From Sympetrum striolatum (taxonomy: Eukaryota > Arthropoda > Insecta > Odonata > Libellulidae): a stretch of DNA of 64,000 nt. Positions within the stretch are counted from its first letter, which is position 1. Every line of letters starts with the position of its first letter. The notes under the pieces are model-generated. The model saw only the letters and a list, made by a program, of their open reading frames with translations. It was not told the DNA's origin and did not search any database. Location: contig OX388352.1 in NCBI GenBank assembly GCA_947579665.1, positions 73,384,113-73,448,112 of the forward strand, given 5' to 3'. Position numbers and translations under genes: made by a program. This document shows, in pieces, positions 46,301 through 56,011 of this stretch.

Positions 46301-48899
46301 AAGATTTTATCCGATTATATTATGATCCGATTATTTTTTCATCGGTCGCTTTGGCACTCAGCTTTTGAATTATATTTTGATTTTGTGTTTCGGACATGAT
46401 GATCGGGATTTGTAGCTTGGGCTTTCGCTACGCAGAGATTTTATGAAAGTGAGTTTTCTGGTATCTTAGGTATGATACGTATTTTTCCTAAACATAGATA
46501 TATAAATAAATATTCAATATTATCTTTTCTGAAGGTGTCAAGAAAGTGCGAATTACAAACGATAATAAAATTAATATTGTATTACTGCATAGTAAAGAAC
46601 CTGTGCGTAAATTTTCCGCATCTCCTCCTCGGAGGGATTTGCCCCTCTCACGCGAACCCCTTACCGTTTGTACTCCACGATACGACCTTCACTTCCTCGT
46701 GGTTGCCACCTTTTGCTAATCGTTCTATGTTTTTTTACACGTGCTTTGACTTTTGCTACCGTTACGGACATTCTTTTTAGACTTCGACTTTGATTATATC
46801 CCCGGTTGTACAGCTATTACGAAATGGCCAGTACATTAAAATCGATTTCAGTAAAAGAAAATGTCAATATGGCTGAGCATAGAAGAGACTCATTGAATGA
46901 GAAGGAGAGAAAAGGAAATCGAAGGTGAAGGGGTTCGGAGGTGTGGTAGGTATTCAATGCCCCGCCCGCTGGTACCTAAAAAGGTTTTTATTTCGCGGCA
47001 CCCCTAAAGCTGCTAGGTGTAGCTACGGGAGGAAATCTACCGCAGGTAAAATTTTCGTTAAAAATCCATTGTTATGGCTGGGTAAAGAACTTTATGAACC
47101 AATTATAATGAACTTTATTTGTTATTAATACGATTATAATCTAGATTCATTTTTAAAACCGTAATTTTTTCTACGACTAGTCCGAAATCTACCCTCGAAT
47201 GCCAAAAATCGAAATTTTAATCTGGCTATTCAACAAATAAAACGCCCGGAAAGTATTTCAATACAATATGGTTCACAAAGATTTCATTGAGACGGCTATG
47301 AATTATTCTCAGTCAAGACATATACAACGCCAAGATGATGCCTTATTTAAATGTTGTTTAAACAGTTTTATAATAAACTTCATGCCGCTTGATAGCACTT
47401 TCACTCAATATTTAGTACACCAACGAGGAAGAAGGCTGTATACTGCTACCTGAATGGGGTGCAACGCACACTAATAACACGGAAACAGAGAAATCGTTAG
47501 AGTGGTTTAAGTGTTCAGAAATTAATACACAATCAATTATAGGGTAAAATAAACATACTTAGCTGGCTAACTGTAGCTAGTCGTCATTTGTTTCATTCTC
47601 AGATTATCGACATGTAATTTAATTTAAGAAATTCAACGTAAAATGATACATTCTCAACGTATTACCAAACGTTTTACGGTTAATTTGCTCTATTATCATT
47701 AAGAAATAGTTTCAACAATTTTTATTACTAAGGGTGTCAAATAATAGCAGAATGACATTGCCTATTCGGGTATTGCCATTGCGTTAAATTACTAGTCACA
47801 TGCCTCAGTTCCACGATGATTTTCAATTAAATACAACTCCTAACGTAATGGGACATCGCAGTTCTTCCTACAATTTCCATCAACTATCCCTTTCATATTC
47901 GAATTGAAACGAGGCTGATTTTCATCTTTTCACGATTTTCTACCTGCTACAGCTTTCAAATTAGCTACTCTTTTATAAAAATTTTTAATATGAAGGAAAC
48001 AAATTGAGTGGGAGAATTATATGATACGGTTGGTAGCGTTTGTCGCTCAAAATGAGTATGAAATCCATATAAAATGCGCGCATGCACATCAAACTACAAA
48101 ATGTTCCAAAAATCATTAACTGCACTCAAATCGCACAGGTAGTGTGACACAAAATATCTGTTCCCTTTCATCCAACCTCCATTTCTTAAAACCTATTATA
48201 GATGGATTATATCGTCTTCCCAAAACCACCCCTAAAAGTTTTTAAGTCCAGTGTTGATAGGATTCTAAACTTTAAACAGAATTCAGAATTGCAGAGTACA
48301 TATATAATGAGAAAAATTACGTTGAAATTCTATTCTGTGGATCACCTCGGCTAACCAAAGAAATAATATCAATTAATGCAAGTACAAGATAGTGAATAGG
48401 TGAAGAAACTAGTCATTAAATGGCATTATGGTGGTCAAAACCTGCTGAATAAGTAATTAGTACTATATTTGCCTTCTCTGGACTACAAGCTTGTCATTGC
48501 AGATGGGCATGCGTGCTTCTATGACCTAAAGTAAAGAAGGTTTGATTGAGAAACAAACACGGAGGTGCTGGAAATAGTTGGGTAAAAGAGGGCTTTAATT
48601 GAGGTAACTAATAGCACTGATAAACAAAATACTTTTGGCGGATACCAAGGTATTCAACGTGCTTACTAAGACAATCGATTCATGCTGATTCATAATTTGT
48701 AAAACGTTTGTCTCTGTCAGCCTCCATTCTAGAGATATTTGACATTAATCTTTTATCTGTGTTTAGGAGGAATCGTTGTTTTATGGTTATGCTTCGAGAC
48801 AAAAACTTACTAACCGAAGTTTGACTAGGACCTTATTTATTGTATGCAATTAAATACATATCGTTTTTAAACAACATAATTCCTAAATTTAAGGTTTGT
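46301..48899. other. Unassigned AT-rich DNA
   Basis: Frames of up to 102 codons (46472-46780) show no recognised domain. A short GC-richer patch at 46930-47060 was examined and not identified. Confidence 0.4.
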
Positions 48900-49830
48900 A
48901 TGGTTTTATTTTCGAAGCTTTCGACTTGGATTTGTGCTGAGCATTTGGAAGGTCGCGCTAAAGCGACCAGCAGTAGTCAGCTAACATGGCTGCACTACAT
49001 CGACCATGATAGCATGGCTCCATTACTGAGATGTCCTAATGAAATCGTTCAGCATCTTCATCGCTGACTGAACCTAGGTTTCAGGGAAGATTCTCAAGAT
49101 GCGATTCTAGGAGATGAATTTTGAGATGTTGCAACTCAACAGTCTGTGCTCACTAATCCACTTCTGCACAACATTCATGTGGTGTTAAGATTTATAATTT
49201 CCAAGGAAATTGACTATAACTTGAATGCCTCCCATGCATCTATTTCGATTCCATCTATTAAGTCTTGGAAATGGATATCAGCAATTACTTGTGAACCTAT
49301 GAACACTCCTTCTTTCACTTTCGTATTGCTCAACTCCGAAAATTAGTTGTGCAAGTACAAAAAGCATCTGAGTCGCTGTCAAGAGCCTTCACAAAATTCT
49401 TCACGAGGCATAGCTTAATGTGAAGACGTGGCATGATAACTTTGTCACGGTCTTCCTAAGGCACACGAAAGTTTTTACTTCCTGGTTGCATTCTCTCTCT
49501 GATTGGCCAATTCCTCTTTATAAGTAGTGGTGATTCCTGTCTCTGCTGTCCTACTGAATTATGAAGCAGCTCTTCATGGTATATCCTGCCTGCATTCCCA
49601 TGAGGATAACGATTACTTTCAGATCGCCGCAGATACGTAAATTGTTCTCGGGATAGCGTGTTTTTAAGGAGCAGCGGAATGGTTTAGTAAGTATCTTTGG
49701 TACTGACGCATATCGGTTTCGGAAGTGCAACAATACTGTCTTCAAACTTGTTCTAAATGAATCTATAAACGGTCGCCACTCTTCAGTGCTGTGCCAACGC
49801 TTCAAAAAAGTAAGCTATGTATTTTTACGG
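48900..49830 (-). pseudogene. Remnant of an unnamed arthropod multicopy protein family
   Basis: Minus-strand frames read in order: WHSTEEWRPFIDSFRTSLKT VLLH; YASVP; RICGDLKVIVILMGMQAGYT; CFIIQ.DSRDRNHHL; LIFGVEQYESE; FQDLIDGIEI (through a frame change); FLGN; VSDEDAERFH and MLADYCWSL. I recall a family repeated in many arthropod genomes with CGDLKVIxxLxGLQxGYTKxxCFLCxWDSR, SDExGERFHQDI and MLADYCWxL in this order. Its function is not known to me and high copy number suggests a mobile origin. Several stops and frameshifts make this copy dead. It is not a match to standard transposase or RT motifs. Confidence 0.65.
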
Positions 49831-50109
49831 TCCGTGAAAATTCTTTATCTCTATTTTGAGGCGCGACATCTGCCGATGATGCTGCCTTGAGTTATATCGT
49901 TATGATCGTTTTTCATTTTAAGGCCCCTACAAACTGTTCGATGAAATCCTAATCAGTATGGATTCATTTTCTATTGCAACAAAGAGAGGTCAACGTTAGT
50001 AGCATCAGCTAACCGTGCTCTATGGTCGGTCCTCCGTGGTCTTAGCAAAAGACAAACATCATATGTCCTGTAAAGGTTTTTTCCAAACATTTAGTTTTAG
50101 CCACTCTAG
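49831..50109. other. Unassigned DNA
   Basis: Possible upstream remains of the multicopy family on the minus strand, too degenerate to read. Confidence 0.3.
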
Positions 50110-51456
50110 TTAGTATCTTCTTCCATCTAGACCATCCTCATTAATTGAGGTATTCGATTCTATAGAATTAATAAGTTAAATAGAAAACTAAAGGCAGAGA
50201 GAAGAATAAATGAAGTTCAATTTCCACAACATCTCGGCCGCCTCCGTGGATTCTATAAAGAGAGTATTAAGAGAAACATTGGAAGAATTGTGGATGTAAA
50301 TATCTAAGAGAGTCTTAGGAAAAAAATATCCACTGCAGGAAAACACCTACAAAGAAGGGGGGTATGAAATTGCTGCGCAAACCTACAGATAGTAATAACT
50401 AAAAGATGACAAAAAAGAACATAATAACATATGGAAATACACTACAAGTAAGTACATATATGTGATACATCAGTAAGAATAGTTAATTAAAATTTAAATT
50501 AATTATATAAATATACATAATGACATAAAACAAACGAAGAATGAAAAGAAAAAGAAAAAAACGTACTTGGATTTGCATCCATACCCAATAATATACCGAA
50601 TAAAAATATATTTTAAAAATCGTTATCGAAAAAAACATAACATATAGTAGCCAAGATTTCATATAACATAGACATTAAAGTAACTCTACATAGGAAAAAG
50701 AAGCAAATGAGAATACAGGATAAGCATGCGATGAGAGAAAGAGCAAAAGTAATGAGTCAAGTATTTGTAGGATAGAGGAGATTTCTTTTCATTACTTATG
50801 ATAGGGTTTTTATAAGAAAGATTTGAGCCAGGATAGAGGAAGCAAAGAAATTGATTCAGTAAATACATATTGAAAGAAAAGAATTGTGTTGATTTTTAAT
50901 TTGAAGGTCTATCAAGCTGAGGGAAAGAAAGGCATTTTTCTTTAAAGAGTGAGAGGACACTTGATATTGGCCGGAAGAGAACTCCATAGAATGCTTGCAG
51001 TTTCAACGCAGGAGTTGCGGAATGCTTCAGCTCGGTGGTGAGGGATAAATATTTTTTGCATCCTCTTGTGTTACGGTTATGTAATGAATCTAAACTTACA
51101 AATTTATTTGCGATGCATTCGGAAGTATGTGTCAGTAGGATGTTGTAGAATGAACGAAGAATGTGTAGCTTTCTGTGAGAATCTAACTTTAACCAGCCAA
51201 ATTTATCTTATGATTCAAATACATGGTCGTATTCTCTTGAATTAAAAATAAATCACACGGTTACTTTCTAAGCTCGCTGTAATTTAAGAGTTAGTTCACC
51301 GGATAAGTCTTGGTAGATGTTGTCTCCGTTATCAAATTGAGGCATAATTATAGACTTCACCAGCTTAACTTGCAGAGAAGAAGGGAGAAAATATCCTAAG
51401 CGTCAGAGATTTTGAAGGGACAAATACACTTCCTGTCAGATGTGTGCGACTTGCTA
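50110..51456 (-). pseudogene. CR1-like RT C-terminal part and 3' UTR, downstream half of split copy
   Basis: Reading leftward from 51455: QVAHI, QEVYLSLQNL, LVKSIIMPQFDNGDNIYQDL, LQRA, FIFNSREYDHVFES, KFGWLKLDSHRKLHILRSFY NILLTH, KFVSLDSLHNRNTRGCKKYL and LFKEKCLSFPQ. This is a CR1-type thumb and C-terminal domain. It resumes the frame broken at 55993 by the Jockey insertion; removing the insertion and one 12-bp repeat joins QV to AHI. The 3' UTR (about 50110-50900) matches 2541-3150. Stops at several positions show the copy was already dead before or after the insertion. Confidence 0.82.
51445..51456. repeat. Target-site duplication, 3' side of the Jockey element
   Basis: TGCGACTTGCTA, identical to 55993-56004 on the other side of the element. 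Confidence 0.9.
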
Positions 51457-51561
51457 TATAATTTGACATCGTTTGGTGGTGCTGCCTCCGTTCTTGCCCG
51501 TCCTCCTAGGGAGCTCCTTCGGGCTGGTGGGCTCCTTCGTTGGTGGACCTTCAAGGATATT
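51457..51561 (-). other. 3' UTR of the Jockey element
   Basis: Runs 105 nt from the ORF2 stop to the target duplication, beginning AATATCCTTGAAGGTCCACC. It ends without a poly(A) run or simple repeat, which is unusual for Jockey-clade elements. Confidence 0.8.
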
Positions 51562-54276
51562 TTACCTCCACTTTTTCCTCCCTTTTGGGGGGATTGCCAA
51601 AGTTCCTCCTTGCGAGGAGATGGGCCTCCGGAAGAAGTCGCGCCGCTGAGGGGTGTCCAAAGCCAGTCGCTGGAGATGTGCATATTTTCTGGTAGGAAGG
51701 CGGGCAAAGAAGGCCTTCGCTCGTATGGTTGCCAATTCCTGAATTGGGGTGGCTCCAGTCAATATGTAGTTGGTGGGATTAGCAAAGCGCCAGCCAAGCT
51801 GCAGGATGGTGCGAAGGACGGCTCTCTCCGCCTTAGATGGAATTTCCCACGTGGTGCGGGTCAGGAACCCGCTCCAGGCGGGGGAGGCGTACAAAAGAGC
51901 ACTCAAGATGGTTGCCTGGTATAGGTGCAGCCTAACATGGAGCGGCAAGTCCGGGGACATTAGGAGCGGCAGGAGGACCCTCCGGCGAACCCTCGCTTTT
52001 ATGGCAACCTGTTGTGCATGATTGCGGAGAGTGAGTCGCCTGTCGAGGGTGACTCCAAGGTAGACTGCTGTGCTTCGCCAATGGACTTCCTCAGCGCCGA
52101 CGATGATTGGGTCCGGGTCGTCCGCCGGTCGGAGCATTGAGAAGATAATGGTCTGTGTCTTCTTGGAGTTCACCCCTAACCTCCAGGTGTCGTACCATTC
52201 AAGAAGCTGGTAGGTGGCCCGCTGCAAGTATTTTACAGCAAGTTTCCTGGAGTAGGACTTCGCTAGTAGCGCAGCATCGTCAGCATAAAATGCTGTCATG
52301 CAGCCGTAAAACTTTGTGGGAATGTCCGCACAGAAGATATTGAACAAGATTGGCCCCCAGATGCTACCCTGGGGAACTCCCGCCCTGATGGTTCTGGTGG
52401 TAGAGGTGATCCCGCCGAAGAAAACGTGGAAGGTCCTGTCCGAGAGGTATGAGGCGATGGTGTTTATCTGCCATGTTGGAAAGTCCAGTCGACGGAGCTT
52501 ATGGAGAAGGCCAGCATGCCACATTCGGTCGAAGGCCTTGGTGATGTCGAAGAAGGCCGCTGCAACGTGCCTTTTGTTGTTGAAAGCAGCACTGACGAAT
52601 TGCAGGACGCGCAGAAGTTGGTGGGTTGTGGCGTGCTCCTCTCTAAAGCCGTATTGCTCCGCCGGGAGGATATTCCTTTCTGATAGTGTTCTCTGGAAAA
52701 AGGGTAGTATGGTCCTTTCTACAATCTTCCCCAGTCCGTCCAGAAGCGATATGGGGCGGAAGCTATCTGGGGAGGAGCGAGACTTTCCAGTTTTTAAGAT
52801 CGGGATGATCTTTGCTCTTTTCCATAAAGCTGGGAAGTGGCCCAGTCTGATGATGGCGTTTGTGATGCATACCAGCCAGAGAACCGCCGCGGACGGAAGT
52901 CTTCGGAGTACTTCGTTTTCAATTCCGTCCGGACCGGGAGCTTTTCGAGTCTTAAGGCGACGGAGAGACGCTTTCACGTCCATGGCGGTGATTGTTGGCG
53001 GGTCTGTGTTAATGGGAAGCTGATGTGGAGGCATCTGAGGAAGTTCAGGACCTGGATTCGGAGAAAATGCGTCCTCTAAGTGGTCAGCGAAGGCCTCCGC
53101 CGTGATGGTGCTCGGCTCTACGGTGGGTATGGTAGCATGACTCCGGAGGGTCAGGCCTTTGGTGAACTTCCACAGAGAACCGTCCTGGGTTTTAGTGGAG
53201 GCGATCTTCTTCTCCCACATCTGGGTTTTCCAGGTAGAGATGCTGGTCTGAATATCCCTCTGCAGTCGCCGGAATTCCCGGCGTAAATGCGGTTCTCCAG
53301 TGCGCGTCCATCGGCGGCGGATCCTATTTTTCTCCCTAATGGAGGCGATGATGGTTTGAGGAAGTTCCAGTCTCCCTCCGAATCCCCTAGGTTTTCGTGG
53401 GATGGTGGCGTCAGCAGCAGCAGTGATGCTAGAAGCGAGGTTGAGTGTTGCAGCATCGACATCATCAGGAGTTTCCAGCTTCCCTGGTGATGACAGACGG
53501 GCTGTTAAGTCCTCAGCAAAGGCCTCCCAGTTGGCCTTCCTGAGGTTCCTTTTGGTAGCGATGGGTCGAAAGAGTGGTGATGTTCCGAAGAAAGCTGCGA
53601 CTGGGAGGTGGTCGCTAGTCAATGCCGGGATGGTGTACATTGTCCTTGGAGGTGGGGACGCGCTGACGAGATAGATGTCGAGTACATCTCCTTTCCCAGT
53701 GTGGGAGTACCGGGTGGGTTCTCTTGGGCCGAGAACCTGGACCTGGTTCGTGGTGGCCCAGCGGCGAAGCTCTCTGCCAGATGTATTGTCTCTAAGGGAG
53801 CCCCAGTCGCCGTGCTTTGCATTAAGGTCCCCCGCAAAAATGGTAGGAATACCTGGCAGGAAGACATCCCCGAAGGAGGATTGCCGGAAGCGGTGCTGTG
53901 GTGGAAGGTAGCACGAGGTGAACTGCATTTCCCCCAGGTATGTGCTAGCGACGATGGTGATGGTCTCTAGCGAATGGAGTGAAGTTGGCTGCGGGTCAAG
54001 AAGCCGCGCTGCAATTTTGTTGGAGACCATTATTGCGACGCCCCCTCCGCTGGATCTGCTGCCATCCGGGTTGTCAGGGCGGTCCTTTCGGTATATTGTG
54101 AAGCCAGGGGTAGACCATCGGGTGTGTGGAGACAAATGTGTCTCCTGCAGAAGAATGATGTCAAAATTTTGTTGCCCAAGGAAGTGTAGGAGCTCCGGTG
54201 TCTTCCGGACAATAGCTCCGCCCACATTCCATGTGAGGATGGAGAGCGCCCTTCTTGTGGTGGTTTTAGGGTCCAT
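51562..54276 (-). CDS. Jockey ORF2: endonuclease-reverse transcriptase
   Basis: 904 codons, ATG to TAA, no interruption. The N-terminal apurinic-type endonuclease shows TWNVGG (residues 15-20), QETHL (44-48), GDLNAKHGDWGS (149-160) and SDH (221-223), the catalytic Asn, Glu, Asp/Asn and His. The RT domain follows with FRPISLLDGLGKIVE (about 505), FFDITKAFD (about 573-581), AGVPQGSIWGPILF (about 630) and FYADDAALL (about 662) carrying the Asp triad. A thumb and C-terminal region with VYLGVTLDRRLTLRNH and LLYASPAWSG follow. There is no RNase H domain, as usual for Jockey. Expected role: nick chromosomal DNA and reverse-transcribe the element RNA from the nick. The start overlaps the end of ORF1 by 11 nt, suggesting termination-coupled reinitiation. 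Confidence 0.95.
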   Translation of the reverse strand: MDPKTTTRRALSILTWNVGGAIVRKTPELLHFLGQQNFDIILLQETHLSPHTRWSTPGFTIYRKDRPDNPDGSRSSGGGVAIMVSNKIAARLLDPQPTSLHSLETITIVASTYLGEMQFTSCYLPPQHRFRQSSFGDVFLPGIPTIFAGDLNAKHGDWGSLRDNTSGRELRRWATTNQVQVLGPREPTRYSHTGKGDVLDIYLVSASPPPRTMYTIPALTSDHLPVAAFFGTSPLFRPIATKRNLRKANWEAFAEDLTARLSSPGKLETPDDVDAATLNLASSITAAADATIPRKPRGFGGRLELPQTIIASIREKNRIRRRWTRTGEPHLRREFRRLQRDIQTSISTWKTQMWEKKIASTKTQDGSLWKFTKGLTLRSHATIPTVEPSTITAEAFADHLEDAFSPNPGPELPQMPPHQLPINTDPPTITAMDVKASLRRLKTRKAPGPDGIENEVLRRLPSAAVLWLVCITNAIIRLGHFPALWKRAKIIPILKTGKSRSSPDSFRPISLLDGLGKIVERTILPFFQRTLSERNILPAEQYGFREEHATTHQLLRVLQFVSAAFNNKRHVAAAFFDITKAFDRMWHAGLLHKLRRLDFPTWQINTIASYLSDRTFHVFFGGITSTTRTIRAGVPQGSIWGPILFNIFCADIPTKFYGCMTAFYADDAALLAKSYSRKLAVKYLQRATYQLLEWYDTWRLGVNSKKTQTIIFSMLRPADDPDPIIVGAEEVHWRSTAVYLGVTLDRRLTLRNHAQQVAIKARVRRRVLLPLLMSPDLPLHVRLHLYQATILSALLYASPAWSGFLTRTTWEIPSKAERAVLRTILQLGWRFANPTNYILTGATPIQELATIRAKAFFARLPTRKYAHLQRLALDTPQRRDFFRRPISSQGGTLAIPPKGRKKWR

Positions 54277-56011
54277 TGCGCGGTGCTAAGAGATCGCGGA
54301 GGCTTAAGGCGAATTGTTGGAATTGGGAGATGATGGTTGCTTGAAGGCGGACCATCATCTGCTCCATTGCTGTGATGATGGCGTCAGGTGGGTGAGGAGT
54401 TTTGGCGCTGGTGCTGGAAACAGGCGATATTCTCTGCTTTTGCCGCAGTGGAATGCTGAGTTCGGCTGCTGTTTCTTCATTGCTTCGGCATGGCTGGGGA
54501 AGGGACGGGAACTCCATATTTAGCGTTTTCCTACGCGGAGGTTGGACCTGCGAAGGCACGAAGAGTGGTGTTGAGTTCGACCAGGCGTTGGTGGTAGGTG
54601 GAGAAGCAGGCTGGAAGGTGGGTGCATTTGGTGTCGGACGCTGCGAGGGGCTGCTGGCGGATGTAGATTGCATCTTCCTCTCTTTTGCGGCAATCCAGAC
54701 TGGGCATTTGCGAGACATCGCAGGGTGCGCGCCGCCGCAGTTGCAGCAAAGGGCTTCCTCGGTTCGTGGTTTCGTGCAGACGTGGCCTTGATGAGGACCC
54801 GCGCACTTCCAGCAGCGCGGGGCGGCGTGACAATGGGCTGAGGAATGCCCAAACCTATTGCACCGGAAGCACATCTGCGGCTGCTGGTGTTTGTAGGGGC
54901 GGATAGTCACCCTACAATATGACAACGCTGTAATTCTGCAAATATCAGCGGGTTTCCATTGAGCGGTCGATGGTGCCGAGAAAACGAAAAGCGGGAGCGC
55001 TCTTTGTTCCTTATCTCTGAGCTGGAAGGCCTTCCGCACCGGAATGCCGAGCGCCAAAAGATCCTCTGTCAGTTCCTCCTTCGCGGTTCCGGTGGACAAG
55101 CCGCGCACAAGGAAGGAGTGGAGCTGGTCCTGCCGCTCAGCCCATGTTGAGTAGGCGATGCCTTGCCCGTCGAGGAATTCCCTCGCCTTACGGTAGTCGC
55201 ACGTGGAGTTCACCGACACTCGGCAAACCTCCCCGCGCGAGTCGACGTTCGACGGAGTCGGGAGTCCAACGCGTGTCGCCACGAAATCGGCGCCATTAAG
55301 CGCTTCTCGGAGATCCCTCGCTAAAGCCCTAATGTTAAGAATCCCATACAATTGAAGGGCAGGCGGGCGAGACCTTGCCCCGCTGGTCGGTTCCGGCCGC
55401 TGTGTTTCCCCGTCTGCCTCAGGGGTGGATGGCATAGAAGGGGAGGGTACCTCCATTTGACATCCTCCCGAAGTATCAAGGGCGTTGCGTTTTGTTTTCT
55501 TCGCCTCAGACGGCGCGAGTGGTTCGAAGCGATTTTTAAGAGCCAGCGGAGCAACTGTTTGCTCGTCTAAGTTGAGGAAATATCTCCTGGGCTTCACAGT
55601 AGTAAATGATTCCTCCTCCTCGGTGGTGCTGGCGATCTCCATTGTATCCTCAGCGAGTCGTTTAAGTCGCGGGTCGCGGGAGGAGAGACCAGGCGTGGGG
55701 GATGGATTTGCCGTTGACATTCCCGCGGAGACGGTAAATCTAGGAGGGAGAATAACGTTCTTGATGCCGGGTGCCGGAAATGATGCAGGTGATGATGACA
55801 AAGGTGTGGGAGTAATCCCTGGAGCAGTCGATGTCTCCATCGGGCTCGAGGTATTGCTCGAGTTGACGGGGTCGCTGGGCGAAAACTCGCCGGCTGCCGA
55901 CAGCTCGCTTGCCGATAGTTCCTCACAAAAATTATCCGTAAACAGCTCACTCAAAACACGTCCTACCGCCACGAAGGTCGAGCTAGAACTCCTGCGACTT
56001 GCTACGACCAT
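54266..56011 (-). CDS. Jockey ORF1: gag-like RNA-binding protein
   Basis: 581 codons from the first ATG to the stop. The N-terminal 200 residues are Ser/Thr/Pro-rich and probably disordered. Residues 215-345 form the likely folded domain. Three zinc knuckles lie at about 378-438: CFRCNRFGHSSAHC, CWKCAGPHQGHVC and CCNCGGAHPAMSRKC, the three-knuckle arrangement of Jockey and related gags. The expected role is to coat element RNA and help target it to the nucleus. The ATG at 56011 lies outside the element: codons 1-6 come from flanking CR1 DNA and the target duplication. The first ATG inside the element is at 55840 (codon 58), giving 524 residues, which may be the native start if 55841-55992 is a 5' UTR. 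Confidence 0.9.
   Translation of the reverse strand: MVVASRRSSSSTFVAVGRVLSELFTDNFCEELSASELSAAGEFSPSDPVNSSNTSSPMETSTAPGITPTPLSSSPASFPAPGIKNVILPPRFTVSAGMSTANPSPTPGLSSRDPRLKRLAEDTMEIASTTEEEESFTTVKPRRYFLNLDEQTVAPLALKNRFEPLAPSEAKKTKRNALDTSGGCQMEVPSPSMPSTPEADGETQRPEPTSGARSRPPALQLYGILNIRALARDLREALNGADFVATRVGLPTPSNVDSRGEVCRVSVNSTCDYRKAREFLDGQGIAYSTWAERQDQLHSFLVRGLSTGTAKEELTEDLLALGIPVRKAFQLRDKEQRALPLFVFSAPSTAQWKPADICRITALSYCRVTIRPYKHQQPQMCFRCNRFGHSSAHCHAAPRCWKCAGPHQGHVCTKPRTEEALCCNCGGAHPAMSRKCPVWIAAKERKMQSTSASSPSQRPTPNAPTFQPASPPTTNAWSNSTPLFVPSQVQPPRRKTLNMEFPSLPQPCRSNEETAAELSIPLRQKQRISPVSSTSAKTPHPPDAIITAMEQMMVRLQATIISQFQQFALSLRDLLAPRNGP
55993..56004. repeat. Target-site duplication, 5' side of the Jockey element
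   Basis: TGCGACTTGCTA, identical to 51445-51456. Confidence 0.9.

Larger units (their letters stand above)
51457..55992 (-). mobile_element. Jockey-clade non-LTR retrotransposon, both ORFs intact
   Basis: A 4.5-kb insertion flanked by a perfect 12-bp duplication. Minus-strand order: short leader or ORF1 start, ORF1 (gag-like), ORF2 (endonuclease-RT), 105-nt 3' UTR ending CGATGTCAAATTATA with no poly(A). It is clearly GC-richer than its surroundings and neither ORF is broken, so it is a young insertion and potentially competent. RT motifs, lack of an RNase H domain and the zinc-knuckle spacing point to the Jockey clade. The CR1-type RT on both sides is its target. It may be slightly 5'-truncated, see ORF1. 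Confidence 0.93.

Noticed and set aside
51412..51924. 170-codon plus-strand open frame
   Set aside because: Antisense of the ORF2 C terminus and 3' UTR.
52316..53023. 235-codon plus-strand open frame
   Set aside because: It is the antisense of ORF2 of the Jockey element; GC-rich codon use opens the opposite strand. No domain of its own.
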